Source of the DNA: an uncultured Oscillospiraceae bacterium
GTDB taxonomy: Bacteria > Bacillota > Clostridia > Oscillospirales > Ruminococcaceae
Assembly: GCA_958403605.1 (NCBI GenBank)
Contig: CATXYA010000173.1
Span: forward strand, 1-5,114
DNA length: 5,114 nt
Direction: 5' to 3'
Position 1 is the stretch's first letter. Each line of letters begins with the position of its first letter. Under the pieces are notes generated by a model. That model searched no databases, was not told the origin of the DNA, and saw only the letters and a list, made by a program, of their open reading frames with translations. This document shows positions 1 to 5,114 of this stretch, piece by piece. Both the position numbers and the translations under genes were made by a program.

Positions 1-23
1 GCGAATGCAAGGAAAAACAATTG

Positions 24-105
24 CCTTCCCCCGGTGGGGGAAGGTGGCTGATGCGTAGCATCAGACGGATGAGGGGGCGCCCGCTAGCCTGCCCGCCCTC
101 GCGGG
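24..105. repeat. REP-like cluster of three short hairpins
   Basis: Three perfect hairpins lie close together. The first (24-44) is a 9-bp stem, CCTTCCCCC with GGGGGAAGG, around a 3-nt loop. The second (48-64) is a 7-bp stem, CTGATGC with GCATCAG, around GTA. The third (92-105) is a 5-bp stem, CCCGC with GCGGG, around CCTC. A further 5-bp stem closed by a GAAA loop is at 163-176. The overall pattern resembles dispersed extragenic palindromes of GC-rich gut Clostridia, but copy number cannot be judged from one window. None has a following T-run, so they are unlikely to be intrinsic terminators. Confidence 0.5.
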
Positions 106-228
106 GGCTTGGGGCAACGATCTCATTGGAATCGGCCCCCGTGGCCCCACATTCTTCTGCGAGCTGCGAAAGCAGCAAGCAGCAAAAAGCCGGGCGGTCC
201 TTAGGCGTGGTGGCGTAAGAAAACACCG

Positions 229-338
229 CCCCAGGGAGGGGAATTCCCGATGCAGAGCAAGGAAAATCCGCGCAGGCACCCTTTGTGGTTGTCAAGCGGA
301 TTTGACGACGCTATGCGCGGGAATTCCCCTCCCTGGGG
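229..338. repeat. 110-bp palindromic element with perfect 21-bp inverted ends
   Basis: Positions 229-249 and 318-338 are exact reverse complements over 21 bp; each arm contains GGGAATTCCC-type sequence flanked by CCCTCCCTGGGG-type sequence. Inside lies a second, 8-bp inverted repeat (264-271 with 296-303, AAATCCGC/GCGGATTT), so the whole unit can fold as a nested long hairpin or cruciform. It encodes no protein and I could not see a clear direct target duplication at its borders. It could be a MITE-like or other non-autonomous repeat, or a structured RNA; the sequence alone does not decide. Confidence 0.55.
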
Positions 339-383
339 TGCGCAGCAGTTTTGGCCCGGCGGTTTTGGATGGATAGCGGCATG

Positions 384-422
384 AAAAAAGCTCGGTAATC
401 CTGACGGATTACCGAGCTTTTT
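384..422. terminator. Bidirectional intrinsic terminator
   Basis: A perfect 12-bp stem (390-401 with 406-417, GCTCGGTAATCC/GGATTACCGAGC) around loop TGAC is flanked by an A-run (384-389) on the left and a T-run (418-422) on the right. This allows termination in both directions. On the minus strand it has a six-T tail and is the first good terminator downstream of the MATE gene, about 170 nt past its stop. On the plus strand it could end a transcript entering from the left. Confidence 0.85.
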
Positions 423-435
423 GAATACGCTAGAC

Positions 436-568
436 GCCAAAACCGTCAGTTCGGGGGTGACGCAGCCACAAACACCCCAGTAGGGTGTTTGACCCGAAGC
501 CCGGTTTGCGAAGCAAATGCCGCACAGAGGTGCGGCAAGGGCCAAAACCGATGTTTTCTTGCGTCACC
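436..568. repeat. Nested hairpin region downstream of the MATE gene
   Basis: Several perfect stems are packed here. A 9-bp stem lies at 469-477/483-491, a 5-bp stem at 505-509/513-517 (TTTGC-GAA-GCAAA), and an 8-bp stem at 518-525/530-537 (TGCCGCAC-AGAG-GTGCGGCA). A 6-bp pair joins 450-455 with 493-498. An enclosing 9-bp pair joins 456-464 (GGTGACGCA) with 560-568 (TGCGTCACC). A 10-bp direct repeat, GCCAAAACCG, is at 436-445 and 541-550. It would be transcribed as the 3' part of the MATE mRNA. No protein-coding sense is evident. It may be a repeat element or a structured 3' untranslated region. Confidence 0.45.
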
Positions 569-589
569 GCGCCTTTGACCGCCCGGCTT

Positions 590-1936
590 TTATACGGTTT
601 CCATACTGCGCCATTTGCCGCTTTTCCAGCGCAGGAAAAACAGCGCCGCGCGCAGGTTTTCGTCGATGGCGAAAGCCGCCCACATGCCCACCAGGCCGAA
701 GCCGCACTGCACGCCCAACACATAGCCCAGGCCCACGGCCACGATCCACTCGCTGGCAATGCCCACCAGCACCGGAAACTTCACGTCCCCCACCGCCTGC
801 AGATTGCGCACGTAAACAATGTTGAATGAGCGGCCGATCTCCAGAAAGACCTCCGCCAGCATCACCTGCGCCCCCAGCTCGATGACGCGGGCATCGCTGG
901 AGAACAGGCTGAATAGGGGCTTGGCGGACAAACACAGCACCACGGCCAGGCCCACGTTGATGGGACAGAAAATTTTCAGGATGCGGCTGTTGCATTGATC
1001 GGCGCCGTCCAGATCGCGCGCGCCCACCAGGTAGCCCACCATGATCTGCCCGGCCTGGCTGACCGCCGAGATCAGCATATAGATGCAGCTGGCAAACATG
1101 GAGGCATACATGCGCGTGGTGACCACAAAGGTGCCCATCATGTTCACGAACACCAGGCAGCTGGTCTGGGACAGGTTGTAGGACAGGCCCTCGCCGCCCG
1201 CGGGCAAGCCGATGGACAGCAGCCGCCGCAGCAATTTCTTCGGAAAGGGCCGCAGCAGCCGCGGGCTCACCTTGGCCTCGGGGCAGCTTTTGAAGAAGGC
1301 AAGGGCCATCAGCGCCATGCCCACGAAACGGAAAATGGACGACGACAGCGCCGCGCCCGCCGCGCCCAGGCGCGGCAGCGGGCCGATGCCGTTGATGAGC
1401 ACCGCGTTGCCCAGGATGTTGCACACGTTGACCACACCCGTGATTGCCATGATGAGCTTCATGCGGGCCGCCGCGCGCAAAAAGGACGAGAACGCCAGCA
1501 TCAGCGCCTGGAAGGGCAGCGCCGCCGCCGTAATGCGCAGATAGCTGCGGGCCTCGCCCAGCAACTCCGGCGGCACCTGCATCAGCCGCAGCAGCGGCCC
1601 GGCCAGCGCCAGCAGCACCGCGGCCAGCACCAGCGACAGGCCCAGGGTGACGCAGAGGGACATCGTATACAGTTGGTTGACGCTGCGCATGTCCTCGGCG
1701 CCGCGGTACTGGCTGACCAAGATCACCGACGCCAGACAAATGACGTTCAGCACCAGGATGACAACGGTGAAAATGGTATTGGCATTGCCCACAGCGGCCA
1801 CCGCCGTGTCGTTGAAATGACTGAGCTGGATCTGATCCATATTGCCCACCAGCAGCTGCAGCAGCAGCTCGATGAACACCGGCCAGCTGAGCCGGATGAG
1901 ACTGCGCGTGGAATAGTCGATTTTCGTCCCGCCCAT
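590..1936 (-). CDS. MATE-family multidrug efflux transporter
   Basis: This encodes 448 residues, the usual length for a MATE antiporter, which sits in the cytoplasmic membrane and exports cationic drugs or metabolites in exchange for Na+ or H+. Roughly twelve hydrophobic segments are visible in two homologous halves, the second starting near residue 236 (LLSIGLPAGGEG). Family-type signatures are the opening LSWPVFIELLLQ (16-27), SQYRGAEDM after the second helix (75-83) with its counterpart GYLVGARDLDGA (301-312), GAAGAALSSS (191-200), and the C-terminal AIDENLRAALFFLRWKSGKW (423-442). I chose the ATG at 1936 because an AGAGGGG ribosome site sits 7 nt upstream (1944-1950) and MATE homology begins almost at once. 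A frame-open extension to 2128 would add 64 residues lacking any MATE feature and would overlap the likely promoter. The gene is monocistronic, divergent from the lipoprotein gene. The substrate cannot be read from sequence. Confidence 0.93.
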   Translation of the reverse strand: MGGTKIDYSTRSLIRLSWPVFIELLLQLLVGNMDQIQLSHFNDTAVAAVGNANTIFTVVILVLNVICLASVILVSQYRGAEDMRSVNQLYTMSLCVTLGLSLVLAAVLLALAGPLLRLMQVPPELLGEARSYLRITAAALPFQALMLAFSSFLRAAARMKLIMAITGVVNVCNILGNAVLINGIGPLPRLGAAGAALSSSIFRFVGMALMALAFFKSCPEAKVSPRLLRPFPKKLLRRLLSIGLPAGGEGLSYNLSQTSCLVFVNMMGTFVVTTRMYASMFASCIYMLISAVSQAGQIMVGYLVGARDLDGADQCNSRILKIFCPINVGLAVVLCLSAKPLFSLFSSDARVIELGAQVMLAEVFLEIGRSFNIVYVRNLQAVGDVKFPVLVGIASEWIVAVGLGYVLGVQCGFGLVGMWAAFAIDENLRAALFFLRWKSGKWRSMETV

Positions 1937-1969
1937 CCCTGTTCCCCTCTTCCCCTTTTGGATGCTCTG

Positions 1970-1975
1970 ATTATA
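1970..1975 (-). promoter_or_regulatory. Candidate -10 box of the MATE gene
   Basis: Reading leftward, a perfect TATAAT lies 33 nt before the chosen ATG, which would give a leader of about 27 nt containing the AGAGGGG ribosome site. At a spacing of 17 the -35 hexamer would be TATCCA (1993-1998), a poor match, so the promoter may need an activator or may be weak. The direct and inverted repeats at 1995-2023 lie directly upstream. Confidence 0.4.
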
Positions 1976-1994
1976 CAGCGCGCCCCGGCGGATG

Positions 1995-2023
1995 GATAGT
2001 TGGAATATTGACGATAGTTCCAA
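1995..2023. promoter_or_regulatory. Candidate operator between the MATE and lipoprotein genes
   Basis: The heptamer GATAGTT occurs twice in direct orientation, at 1995-2001 and 2013-2019, exactly 18 bp apart. Overlapping it is an inverted repeat, TTGGAA at 2000-2005 and TTCCAA at 2018-2023. Half-sites on one face of the helix in a divergent promoter region are typical of regulator binding, and transporter genes of this type are often controlled by MarR, TetR or MerR proteins. No regulator gene is in the window, so this is inference only. Confidence 0.3.
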
Positions 2024-2060
2024 AAGAAAAGCTAAAAATTTGTGTAATATATCCTGGATT

Positions 2061-2089
2061 TTCACACTCTTCTCACATAGATTTATCTT
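2061..2089 (+). promoter_or_regulatory. Candidate promoter of the small lipoprotein gene
   Basis: TTCACA (2061-2066) and TATCTT (2084-2089) are separated by exactly 17 bp and match the vegetative consensus at five and four positions. Transcription would begin near 2096, giving a leader of about 100 nt that includes a 6-bp hairpin (TTGCGG 2134-2139 with CCGCAA 2146-2151). A perfect TATAAT at 2120-2125 is an alternative -10 box, but it lacks a well-placed -35 partner. Confidence 0.4.
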
Positions 2090-2180
2090 TTTGTTAATAG
2101 AATGTGCACCATCGTCCGCTATAATCAATATCGTTGCGGCTAGCCCCGCAATGAGGCTCCATCAATTTTTGTGAACCTAA

Positions 2181-2188
2181 AAGGAGAG
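2181..2188 (+). promoter_or_regulatory. Ribosome binding site of the lipoprotein gene
   Basis: AAGGAGAG lies 7 nt before the ATG at 2196 and fixes that start, which also opens directly into a lipoprotein signal peptide. Confidence 0.85.
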
Positions 2189-2195
2189 ATTTCAG

Positions 2196-2480
2196 ATGAA
2201 AAAGTTTGTTGCTACGATGACCGTTGCCGCGATGCTGGCCCTGGGCCTGGTGGCCTGCAGCTCCGATAAGGATGCTTCTTCCTCCGCACCCGCTTCCACG
2301 CCCGCCTCTTCCTCCGTGTCCGAGAGCGTCTCCGCGCCGGAGAGCACGCCTGCCTCCGAGAGCGTTTCCGCGCCCGAGAGCACCTCTGCCTCTGAGAGCG
2401 CGCCCGCCGAGAGCGAGAGCACCTCTGGCGCCGAGGGCGAGATCGTGCCCGAGAGCACTTCCTCCAGCACCGCTGCCTAA
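2196..2480 (+). CDS. Small Ser/Ala/Glu-rich lipoprotein of unknown function
   Basis: The 94-residue product starts with a short basic end (MKK), a hydrophobic stretch (about residues 4-18) and a lipobox LVAC, with Cys21 as the predicted lipidated residue. It should therefore be anchored on the outer face of the membrane. The remaining 74 residues are low-complexity: 27 serines, plus Ala, Pro, Thr and Glu, twelve acidic residues against one lysine, and no aromatic residue, Arg, His, Asn, Gln, Leu or Met. A 12-residue unit (ESVSAPEST + PAS or SAS) is repeated at 43-54 and 55-66, matching a 36-bp DNA repeat. The protein looks like a lipoprotein linker with no folded cargo domain. The stop is followed at once by a terminator, so it is not a visibly truncated larger gene. 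I recognise no named family. A role as spacer, surface coat or glycosylation substrate would be speculation. Confidence 0.8.
   Translation: MKKFVATMTVAAMLALGLVACSSDKDASSSAPASTPASSSVSESVSAPESTPASESVSAPESTSASESAPAESESTSGAEGEIVPESTSSSTAA
2322..2393 (+). repeat. Two tandem 36-bp repeats within the lipoprotein gene
   Basis: Unit one (2322-2357) and unit two (2358-2393) each begin GAGAGCGT and encode twelve residues, ESVSAPEST followed by PAS or SAS. They differ by a few substitutions, most of them synonymous. A degenerate third copy begins at 2394 (GAGAGCG). In-frame tandem units like these can expand or contract by slippage without breaking the frame. Confidence 0.75.
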
Positions 2481-2493
2481 GTTTCCCGCTGAA

Positions 2494-2537
2494 AAAATCA
2501 CCGGACGCCCAAGAGGTGTCCGGTGATTTTGTTTTTT
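2494..2537 (+). terminator. Intrinsic terminator after the lipoprotein gene
   Basis: A 13-bp stem (2494-2506 with 2518-2530, core ATCACCGGAC/GTCCGGTGAT) encloses an 11-nt loop and is followed by G and six T residues (2532-2537). It starts 13 nt after the lipoprotein stop and isolates that gene from the next one. An A-run at 2492-2497 means it could also work on the opposite strand, though no leftward gene needs it here. Confidence 0.88.
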
Positions 2538-2570
2538 GCGGGCGGAGCATGGACCCGCCGCCTTTCTGTA

Positions 2571-2599
2571 TTGTTCCCCAGAGGAAAACATGGTACAAT
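2571..2599 (+). promoter_or_regulatory. Promoter of the cysteine desulfidase gene
   Basis: TTGTTC (2571-2576) and TACAAT (2594-2599) are spaced by 17 bp, and TGG directly before the second box (2591-2593) makes it an extended -10. Initiation is expected near 2606, only about 16 nt before the ATG at 2622, so the leader would consist mostly of the ribosome site. This placement also argues against the in-frame ATG at 2598, which overlaps the -10 box. Confidence 0.65.
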
Positions 2600-2605
2600 G
2601 TCGCA

Positions 2606-2613
2606 AAAGGGGG
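2606..2613 (+). promoter_or_regulatory. Ribosome binding site deciding the desulfidase start
   Basis: AAAGGGGG ends 8 nt before ATG 2622 and selects it over in-frame ATGs at 2523 and 2598. It lies practically at the predicted transcription start. Confidence 0.65.
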
Positions 2614-2621
2614 AATGTCCG

Positions 2622-3896
2622 ATGCCTTTGTGTGCAGAAACGGTCTGTCTGTATGAGGAAATTTTGCGCGCGGAGCTGGTGCCCGCCATGGGCTGCACCG
2701 AGCCCATCGCCATCGCCTATGCCGCCGCCCGGGCGCGGGCGGTGCTGGGCGCCGAGCCGGAGCGCGTGGTGCTGACGGTGTCCAGCAACATCATCAAAAA
2801 CGTGAAAAGCGTGGTGGTGCCCAACACCGGCGGGCTCAAGGGCCTGGAGGCCGCGGTGGCCGCGGGCGTGGCCGCCGGAGACGCCGACAAGGTGTTGGAG
2901 GTCATCAGCGCGGTGGACGACGCGGGCCGCGCGGCCATCCGCGCCTTTTTGGACAGCCACACCATCGCGGTGCGGCCCGCGGATTCGGGCGAGGTGTTCG
3001 ACATTCTGGTGGAGCTGGCCGCGGGCGGCGACACCGTGCGCGTGCGCATCTCGGGCTGCCACACCAACATTGTGTTCATTGAGAAAAACGGCACGGCGCT
3101 GTACCAGGGCGCGCCCACGGCGCAGGCCTGCCTGCCCGCGGGGTATGACCAGCTGACGGTGGCGGATATTTTGGCCTATGCCGAGACGGCGGACCTGGCC
3201 CCCGTGGCACAGGTGCTGGAACGGCAGATCGCCTACAACACGGCCATCAGTGCCGAAGGGCTGACGGGAAACTGGGGTGCGGCCATCGGCAAAACGCTGC
3301 TGGATATGTACGGCGACGACGTGAAGGTGCGGGCACGGGCGGCGGCCGCCGCGGGGTCGGACGCACGCATGTCGGGCTGCGAGAAGCCGGTCATCATCAA
3401 TTCCGGCTCCGGCAACCAGGGCATGACCGCCAGCCTGCCCGTCATCGAGTACGCCCGGGAGCTGAATGTTTCCCACGAGACGCTGCTGCGGGCGCTGGCG
3501 CTCTCCAATCTGCTGACGATCCACCTGAAAACAGGCATCGGGCGGCTGTCCGCCTACTGCGGCGCCGTCAGCGCCGGGTGCGCGGCGGGCGCGGCCATCG
3601 CCTGGCTCAACGGCGGCGGCTATGAGGACGTGGCCCACACGCTGGTGAACGGCCTGGCCATCGTCTCCGGCATCGTGTGCGACGGGGCCAAGCCCTCCTG
3701 CGCGGCCAAGATCGCCGCGGCGGTGGACGCGGGGCTGCTGGGCTGGCAGATGTACCGCCACGGCCACCAGTTCTACGGCGGCGACGGCATTGTGAAAAAG
3801 GGCGTGGAGAACACCATTCTCAGCGTGGCCCGCATGGGCCGCGAGGGCATGCGCGACACGGACCGGGAGATCATCGAGATCATGACCGAGGCGTAG
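2622..3896 (+). CDS. cyuA: L-cysteine desulfidase (UPF0597 / serine dehydratase alpha-like)
   Basis: The 424-residue protein belongs to the UPF0597 family, related to the alpha part of iron-sulfur L-serine dehydratases. Members such as E. coli CyuA (YhaM) and the methanogen enzyme convert L-cysteine to pyruvate, ammonia and sulfide in the cytoplasm, using an oxygen-sensitive [4Fe-4S] cluster. Visible signatures are AMGCTEP with Cys25 near the N-terminus, SSNIIKN followed by VVVPNTGG (54-71), IINSGSGNQGM (258-268), SAYCGAVSAGC (Cys313, Cys320) and IVCDGAKPSCAAK (Cys353, Cys360). The last two motifs supply the likely cluster ligands. The start at 2622 is set by AAAGGGGG and by the promoter just upstream. 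The gene stands alone between two terminators. No cysteine transporter or CyuR-type regulator is adjacent. Activity on L-serine or another thiol amino acid cannot be excluded from sequence. Confidence 0.9.
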   Translation: MPLCAETVCLYEEILRAELVPAMGCTEPIAIAYAAARARAVLGAEPERVVLTVSSNIIKNVKSVVVPNTGGLKGLEAAVAAGVAAGDADKVLEVISAVDDAGRAAIRAFLDSHTIAVRPADSGEVFDILVELAAGGDTVRVRISGCHTNIVFIEKNGTALYQGAPTAQACLPAGYDQLTVADILAYAETADLAPVAQVLERQIAYNTAISAEGLTGNWGAAIGKTLLDMYGDDVKVRARAAAAAGSDARMSGCEKPVIINSGSGNQGMTASLPVIEYARELNVSHETLLRALALSNLLTIHLKTGIGRLSAYCGAVSAGCAAGAAIAWLNGGGYEDVAHTLVNGLAIVSGIVCDGAKPSCAAKIAAAVDAGLLGWQMYRHGHQFYGGDGIVKKGVENTILSVARMGREGMRDTDREIIEIMTEA

Positions 3897-3903
3897 CACG
3901 GGC

Positions 3904-3931
3904 GAAAAAACGCTTTTGCGCCCCGAAAAGC
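3904..3931 (-). terminator. Possible leftward terminator for clpB
   Basis: On the minus strand a 6-bp stem (3926-3931 with 3912-3917, GCTTTT/AAAAGC) with an 8-nt loop is followed by G and a run of six T residues (complement of 3905-3910). The stem is weak and AT-rich, so this is a tentative call. It lies beyond the strong hairpin at 3937-3971, which may itself slow the clpB transcript. Confidence 0.35.
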
Positions 3932-3936
3932 AAAAG

Positions 3937-3978
3937 GACGCGCTGCGGAACTCAAAGTTCCGCAGCGCGTCTTTTTTT
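3937..3978 (+). terminator. Strong intrinsic terminator after the desulfidase gene
   Basis: A perfect 16-bp GC-rich stem (3937-3952 with 3956-3971, beginning GACGCGCTGCGG) with a 3-nt loop is followed by seven T residues (3972-3978). It lies between two converging genes and ends the rightward transcript. In the leftward direction its tail is CC then four T residues, much less favourable. Confidence 0.9.
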
Positions 3979-3982
3979 GTGA

Positions 3983-5114
3983 TCACCGCAGCACCAGCGC
4001 GCCGTTTTCGGCGTCCACCGTCAGGGTGGTGCCGGGGACGGGGTCGCGGGCGATGATCTCGCGGGCGACCAGCGTTTCCACCTTCTGCTGGATGTAGCGT
4101 TTCAGCGGGCGGGCGCCGTACACGGGGTCGTACCCGCCGTCGATGATGGCCTCCTTGGCCGCGTCCGTCACCACCAGGGCCAGCTGCTTGTCGGCCAGGC
4201 GCTGGGCCAGGCGCTTCAGCAGCAGATCCACCACGCCGCCGATCTCCTGTTTCGACAGGGGCTTGTAATAGACGATCTCGTCCAGGCGGTTGAGGAACTC
4301 GGGCCGGAAGGAGCGTTTGAGCAGTTCGTCCACCTGGGCGCGGGCCTCCGGCGTAATAGCGCCGTTTTCGATGCCGTCCAGGATATAGCCGGAGCCCAGG
4401 TTGGAGGTGAGGATGATGATGGTGTTCTTGAAATCCACCGTCCGGCCTTGACTATCTGTAATACGCCCATCATCCAATACTTGCAGTAGAACGTTGAACA
4501 CGTCGGGATGGGCCTTTTCAACCTCGTCGAACAGCACCACGCTGTAGGGTTTGCGGCGCACGGCCTCGGTGAGCTGGCCGCCCTCGTCGTAGCCCACGTA
4601 GCCCGGAGGCGCGCCGATGAGGCGGGACACGGAGAACTTCTCCATGTATTCGCTCATGTCGATGCGCACCATGTTGCGCTCGTCGTCAAACAGGCACTCG
4701 GCCAGGGCCTTGGCCAGCTCCGTCTTGCCCACGCCCGTGGGGCCCAGGAAGAGGAAGCTGCCGATGGGGCGGTTTTCGTCCGCGATGCCCGCGCGGGAGC
4801 GCAGGATGGCCTCGCTGACCTTCTGCACGGCCTCGTCCTGGCCGATGACGCGCCGGTGCAGCACGTCGGGCAGGTGCAACAGCTTTTCGCGCTCGCCCTC
4901 CATCAGCTTCGCCACGGGGATGCCCGTCCAGCGGGCGATGATGCGGGCGATCTCCTCTTCCGTCACCTTGTCGCGCAGCAGCGTGGCTTTTTCGGCACTC
5001 TCCGCCTTGGCCTCCTCGGCCTCCAGCTCCTTTTGCAGCGCGGGCAGCCTGCCGTATTTCAGCTCGGCGGCCTTGTTAAGGTCGTACGCGCGCTCGGCCT
5101 TGGCAATGTCGGCG
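3983..5114 (-). CDS. clpB: ATP-dependent disaggregase ClpB, C-terminal part
   Basis: This is the last 376 codons of a leftward gene that continues past the window edge; full ClpB is about 860 residues. ClpB is a cytoplasmic hexameric AAA+ machine that threads aggregated proteins through its pore together with DnaK. Numbering from the first complete codon, the end of the middle-domain coiled coil is at 1-49 ([16 protein letters not shown] at 9-24), followed by the linker [16 protein letters not shown]. The second ATPase domain has Walker A GPTGVGKT (124-131), pore loop GYVGYDEGG (171-179), Walker B VVLFDE (192-197), sensor 1 in TSN (236-238), an arginine finger in FLNRLDE (R276) and sensor 2 in GARPLKR (R335). 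The middle-domain remnant and linker favour ClpB over ClpC, ClpA or ClpE. The GTG at 4966 is an internal valine, not a start. All key residues present are intact. Codons 208-222 have an unusual AT-ending bias. Confidence 0.95.
   Translation of the reverse strand, partial: ADIAKAERAYDLNKAAELKYGRLPALQKELEAEEAKAESAEKATLLRDKVTEEEIARIIARWTGIPVAKLMEGEREKLLHLPDVLHRRVIGQDEAVQKVSEAILRSRAGIADENRPIGSFLFLGPTGVGKTELAKALAECLFDDERNMVRIDMSEYMEKFSVSRLIGAPPGYVGYDEGGQLTEAVRRKPYSVVLFDEVEKAHPDVFNVLLQVLDDGRITDSQGRTVDFKNTIIILTSNLGSGYILDGIENGAITPEARAQVDELLKRSFRPEFLNRLDEIVYYKPLSKQEIGGVVDLLLKRLAQRLADKQLALVVTDAAKEAIIDGGYDPVYGARPLKRYIQQKVETLVAREIIARDPVPGTTLTVDAENGALVLR

Larger units (their letters stand above)
1..589. 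other. Gene-free, palindrome-rich intergenic region
   Basis: No reading frame here has a credible ribosome site, a recognisable protein family or sensible composition; the open frames seen are arginine/proline-rich by-products of GC-rich palindromes. What it does hold is a run of hairpins: 24-44, 48-64, 92-105, 163-176, 229-338, 384-422, 469-491, 505-517 and 518-537. The nonamer CCAAAACCG occurs three times (inverted at 360-368, direct at 437-445 and 542-550). The segment from about 423 to 589 would be the 3' untranslated part of the leftward MATE transcript if that transcript runs to the terminator at 384-422. The gene to the left of the window is not visible. Confidence 0.75.

Noticed and set aside
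201..545. A 114-residue minus-strand frame in the left intergenic region
   Set aside because: It runs through the terminator and two sets of palindromes, has no ribosome site that I can see and matches no family known to me.
564..1739. A 391-residue minus-strand frame overlapping the MATE gene in another phase
   Set aside because: It is a Gly/Ala/Arg-rich frame-shifted shadow of the transporter, which itself is intact.
995..1999. A 334-residue open frame on the plus strand across the MATE gene
   Set aside because: Its His/Gln/Arg-rich composition is the mirror of the hydrophobic codons of the transporter; it has no ribosome site or recognisable domain.
1937..2128. A 64-residue N-terminal extension of the MATE protein from an ATG at 2128
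   Set aside because: There is no ribosome site at 2128, no MATE similarity in the extension, and it would cross the TATAAT box and the candidate operator; ATG 1936 has AGAGGGG at the right distance.
2194..2470. Overlapping frames in all phases of the lipoprotein gene
   Set aside because: The serine/glutamate repeat keeps other frames free of stop codons; only the plus-strand frame with AAGGAGAG and a lipobox makes sense.
2523..2621. Earlier in-frame starts for the desulfidase at 2523 and 2598
   Set aside because: 2523 lies inside the terminator stem and 2598 overlaps the -10 box; the family N-terminus fits the start at 2622.
2094..3986. A 630-residue open frame on the minus strand across the desulfidase and lipoprotein genes
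   Set aside because: It is antisense to two well-supported genes, is very rich in His/Arg/Ala/Gly as expected from the complement of GC-biased codons, and runs through two terminators and a promoter.
3983..4966. clpB starting at the GTG at 4966 as a 327-residue protein
   Set aside because: The frame stays open to the window edge and upstream codons encode a typical ClpB middle-domain end, so the GTG is an internal valine.

Overview
The window looks like chromosomal DNA of a GC-rich, low-GC-phylum-type anaerobe, most plausibly a gut Clostridia member of the Oscillospiraceae type (Faecalibacterium, Gemmiger or Subdoligranulum-like). This is inferred from strong AGGAG-like ribosome sites, codons ending mostly in G or C, a small lipoprotein with a Firmicutes-style lipobox, a stand-alone UPF0597/CyuA-type cysteine desulfidase, and intergenic DNA full of short GC-rich palindromes. 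No rRNA, tRNA, CRISPR array or transposase gene is visible.

Layout. Positions 1-589 hold no credible gene. They contain a dense series of hairpins: a REP-like cluster (24-105), a 110-bp element bounded by a perfect 21-bp inverted repeat (229-338), a bidirectional terminator (384-422) and a nested set of hairpins (436-568). A MATE-family multidrug/Na+ (or H+) antiporter gene reads leftward from 1936 to 590. An AT-rich divergent control region (1937-2195) separates it from a rightward gene for a 94-residue lipoprotein (2196-2480), whose mature part is almost pure Ser/Ala/Glu/Pro/Thr. A strong terminator follows (2494-2537). Next comes a well-formed promoter (2571-2599) with a very short leader, driving a rightward L-cysteine desulfidase gene (2622-3896). 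This gene converges on the 3' end of clpB, which reads leftward from beyond the window edge to 3983, with a 16-bp stem terminator between them.

The genes do not form one pathway. Each appears to be its own transcription unit: drug or toxin export, an envelope-anchored disordered lipoprotein, cysteine breakdown to pyruvate, ammonia and sulfide, and protein disaggregation. The points most worth a second look are a 45-bp AT-ending codon patch inside the most conserved part of clpB, the palindromic element at 229-338, and the cargo-less lipoprotein with its internal 36-bp repeat. I did not find a clear previously undescribed multi-gene system.
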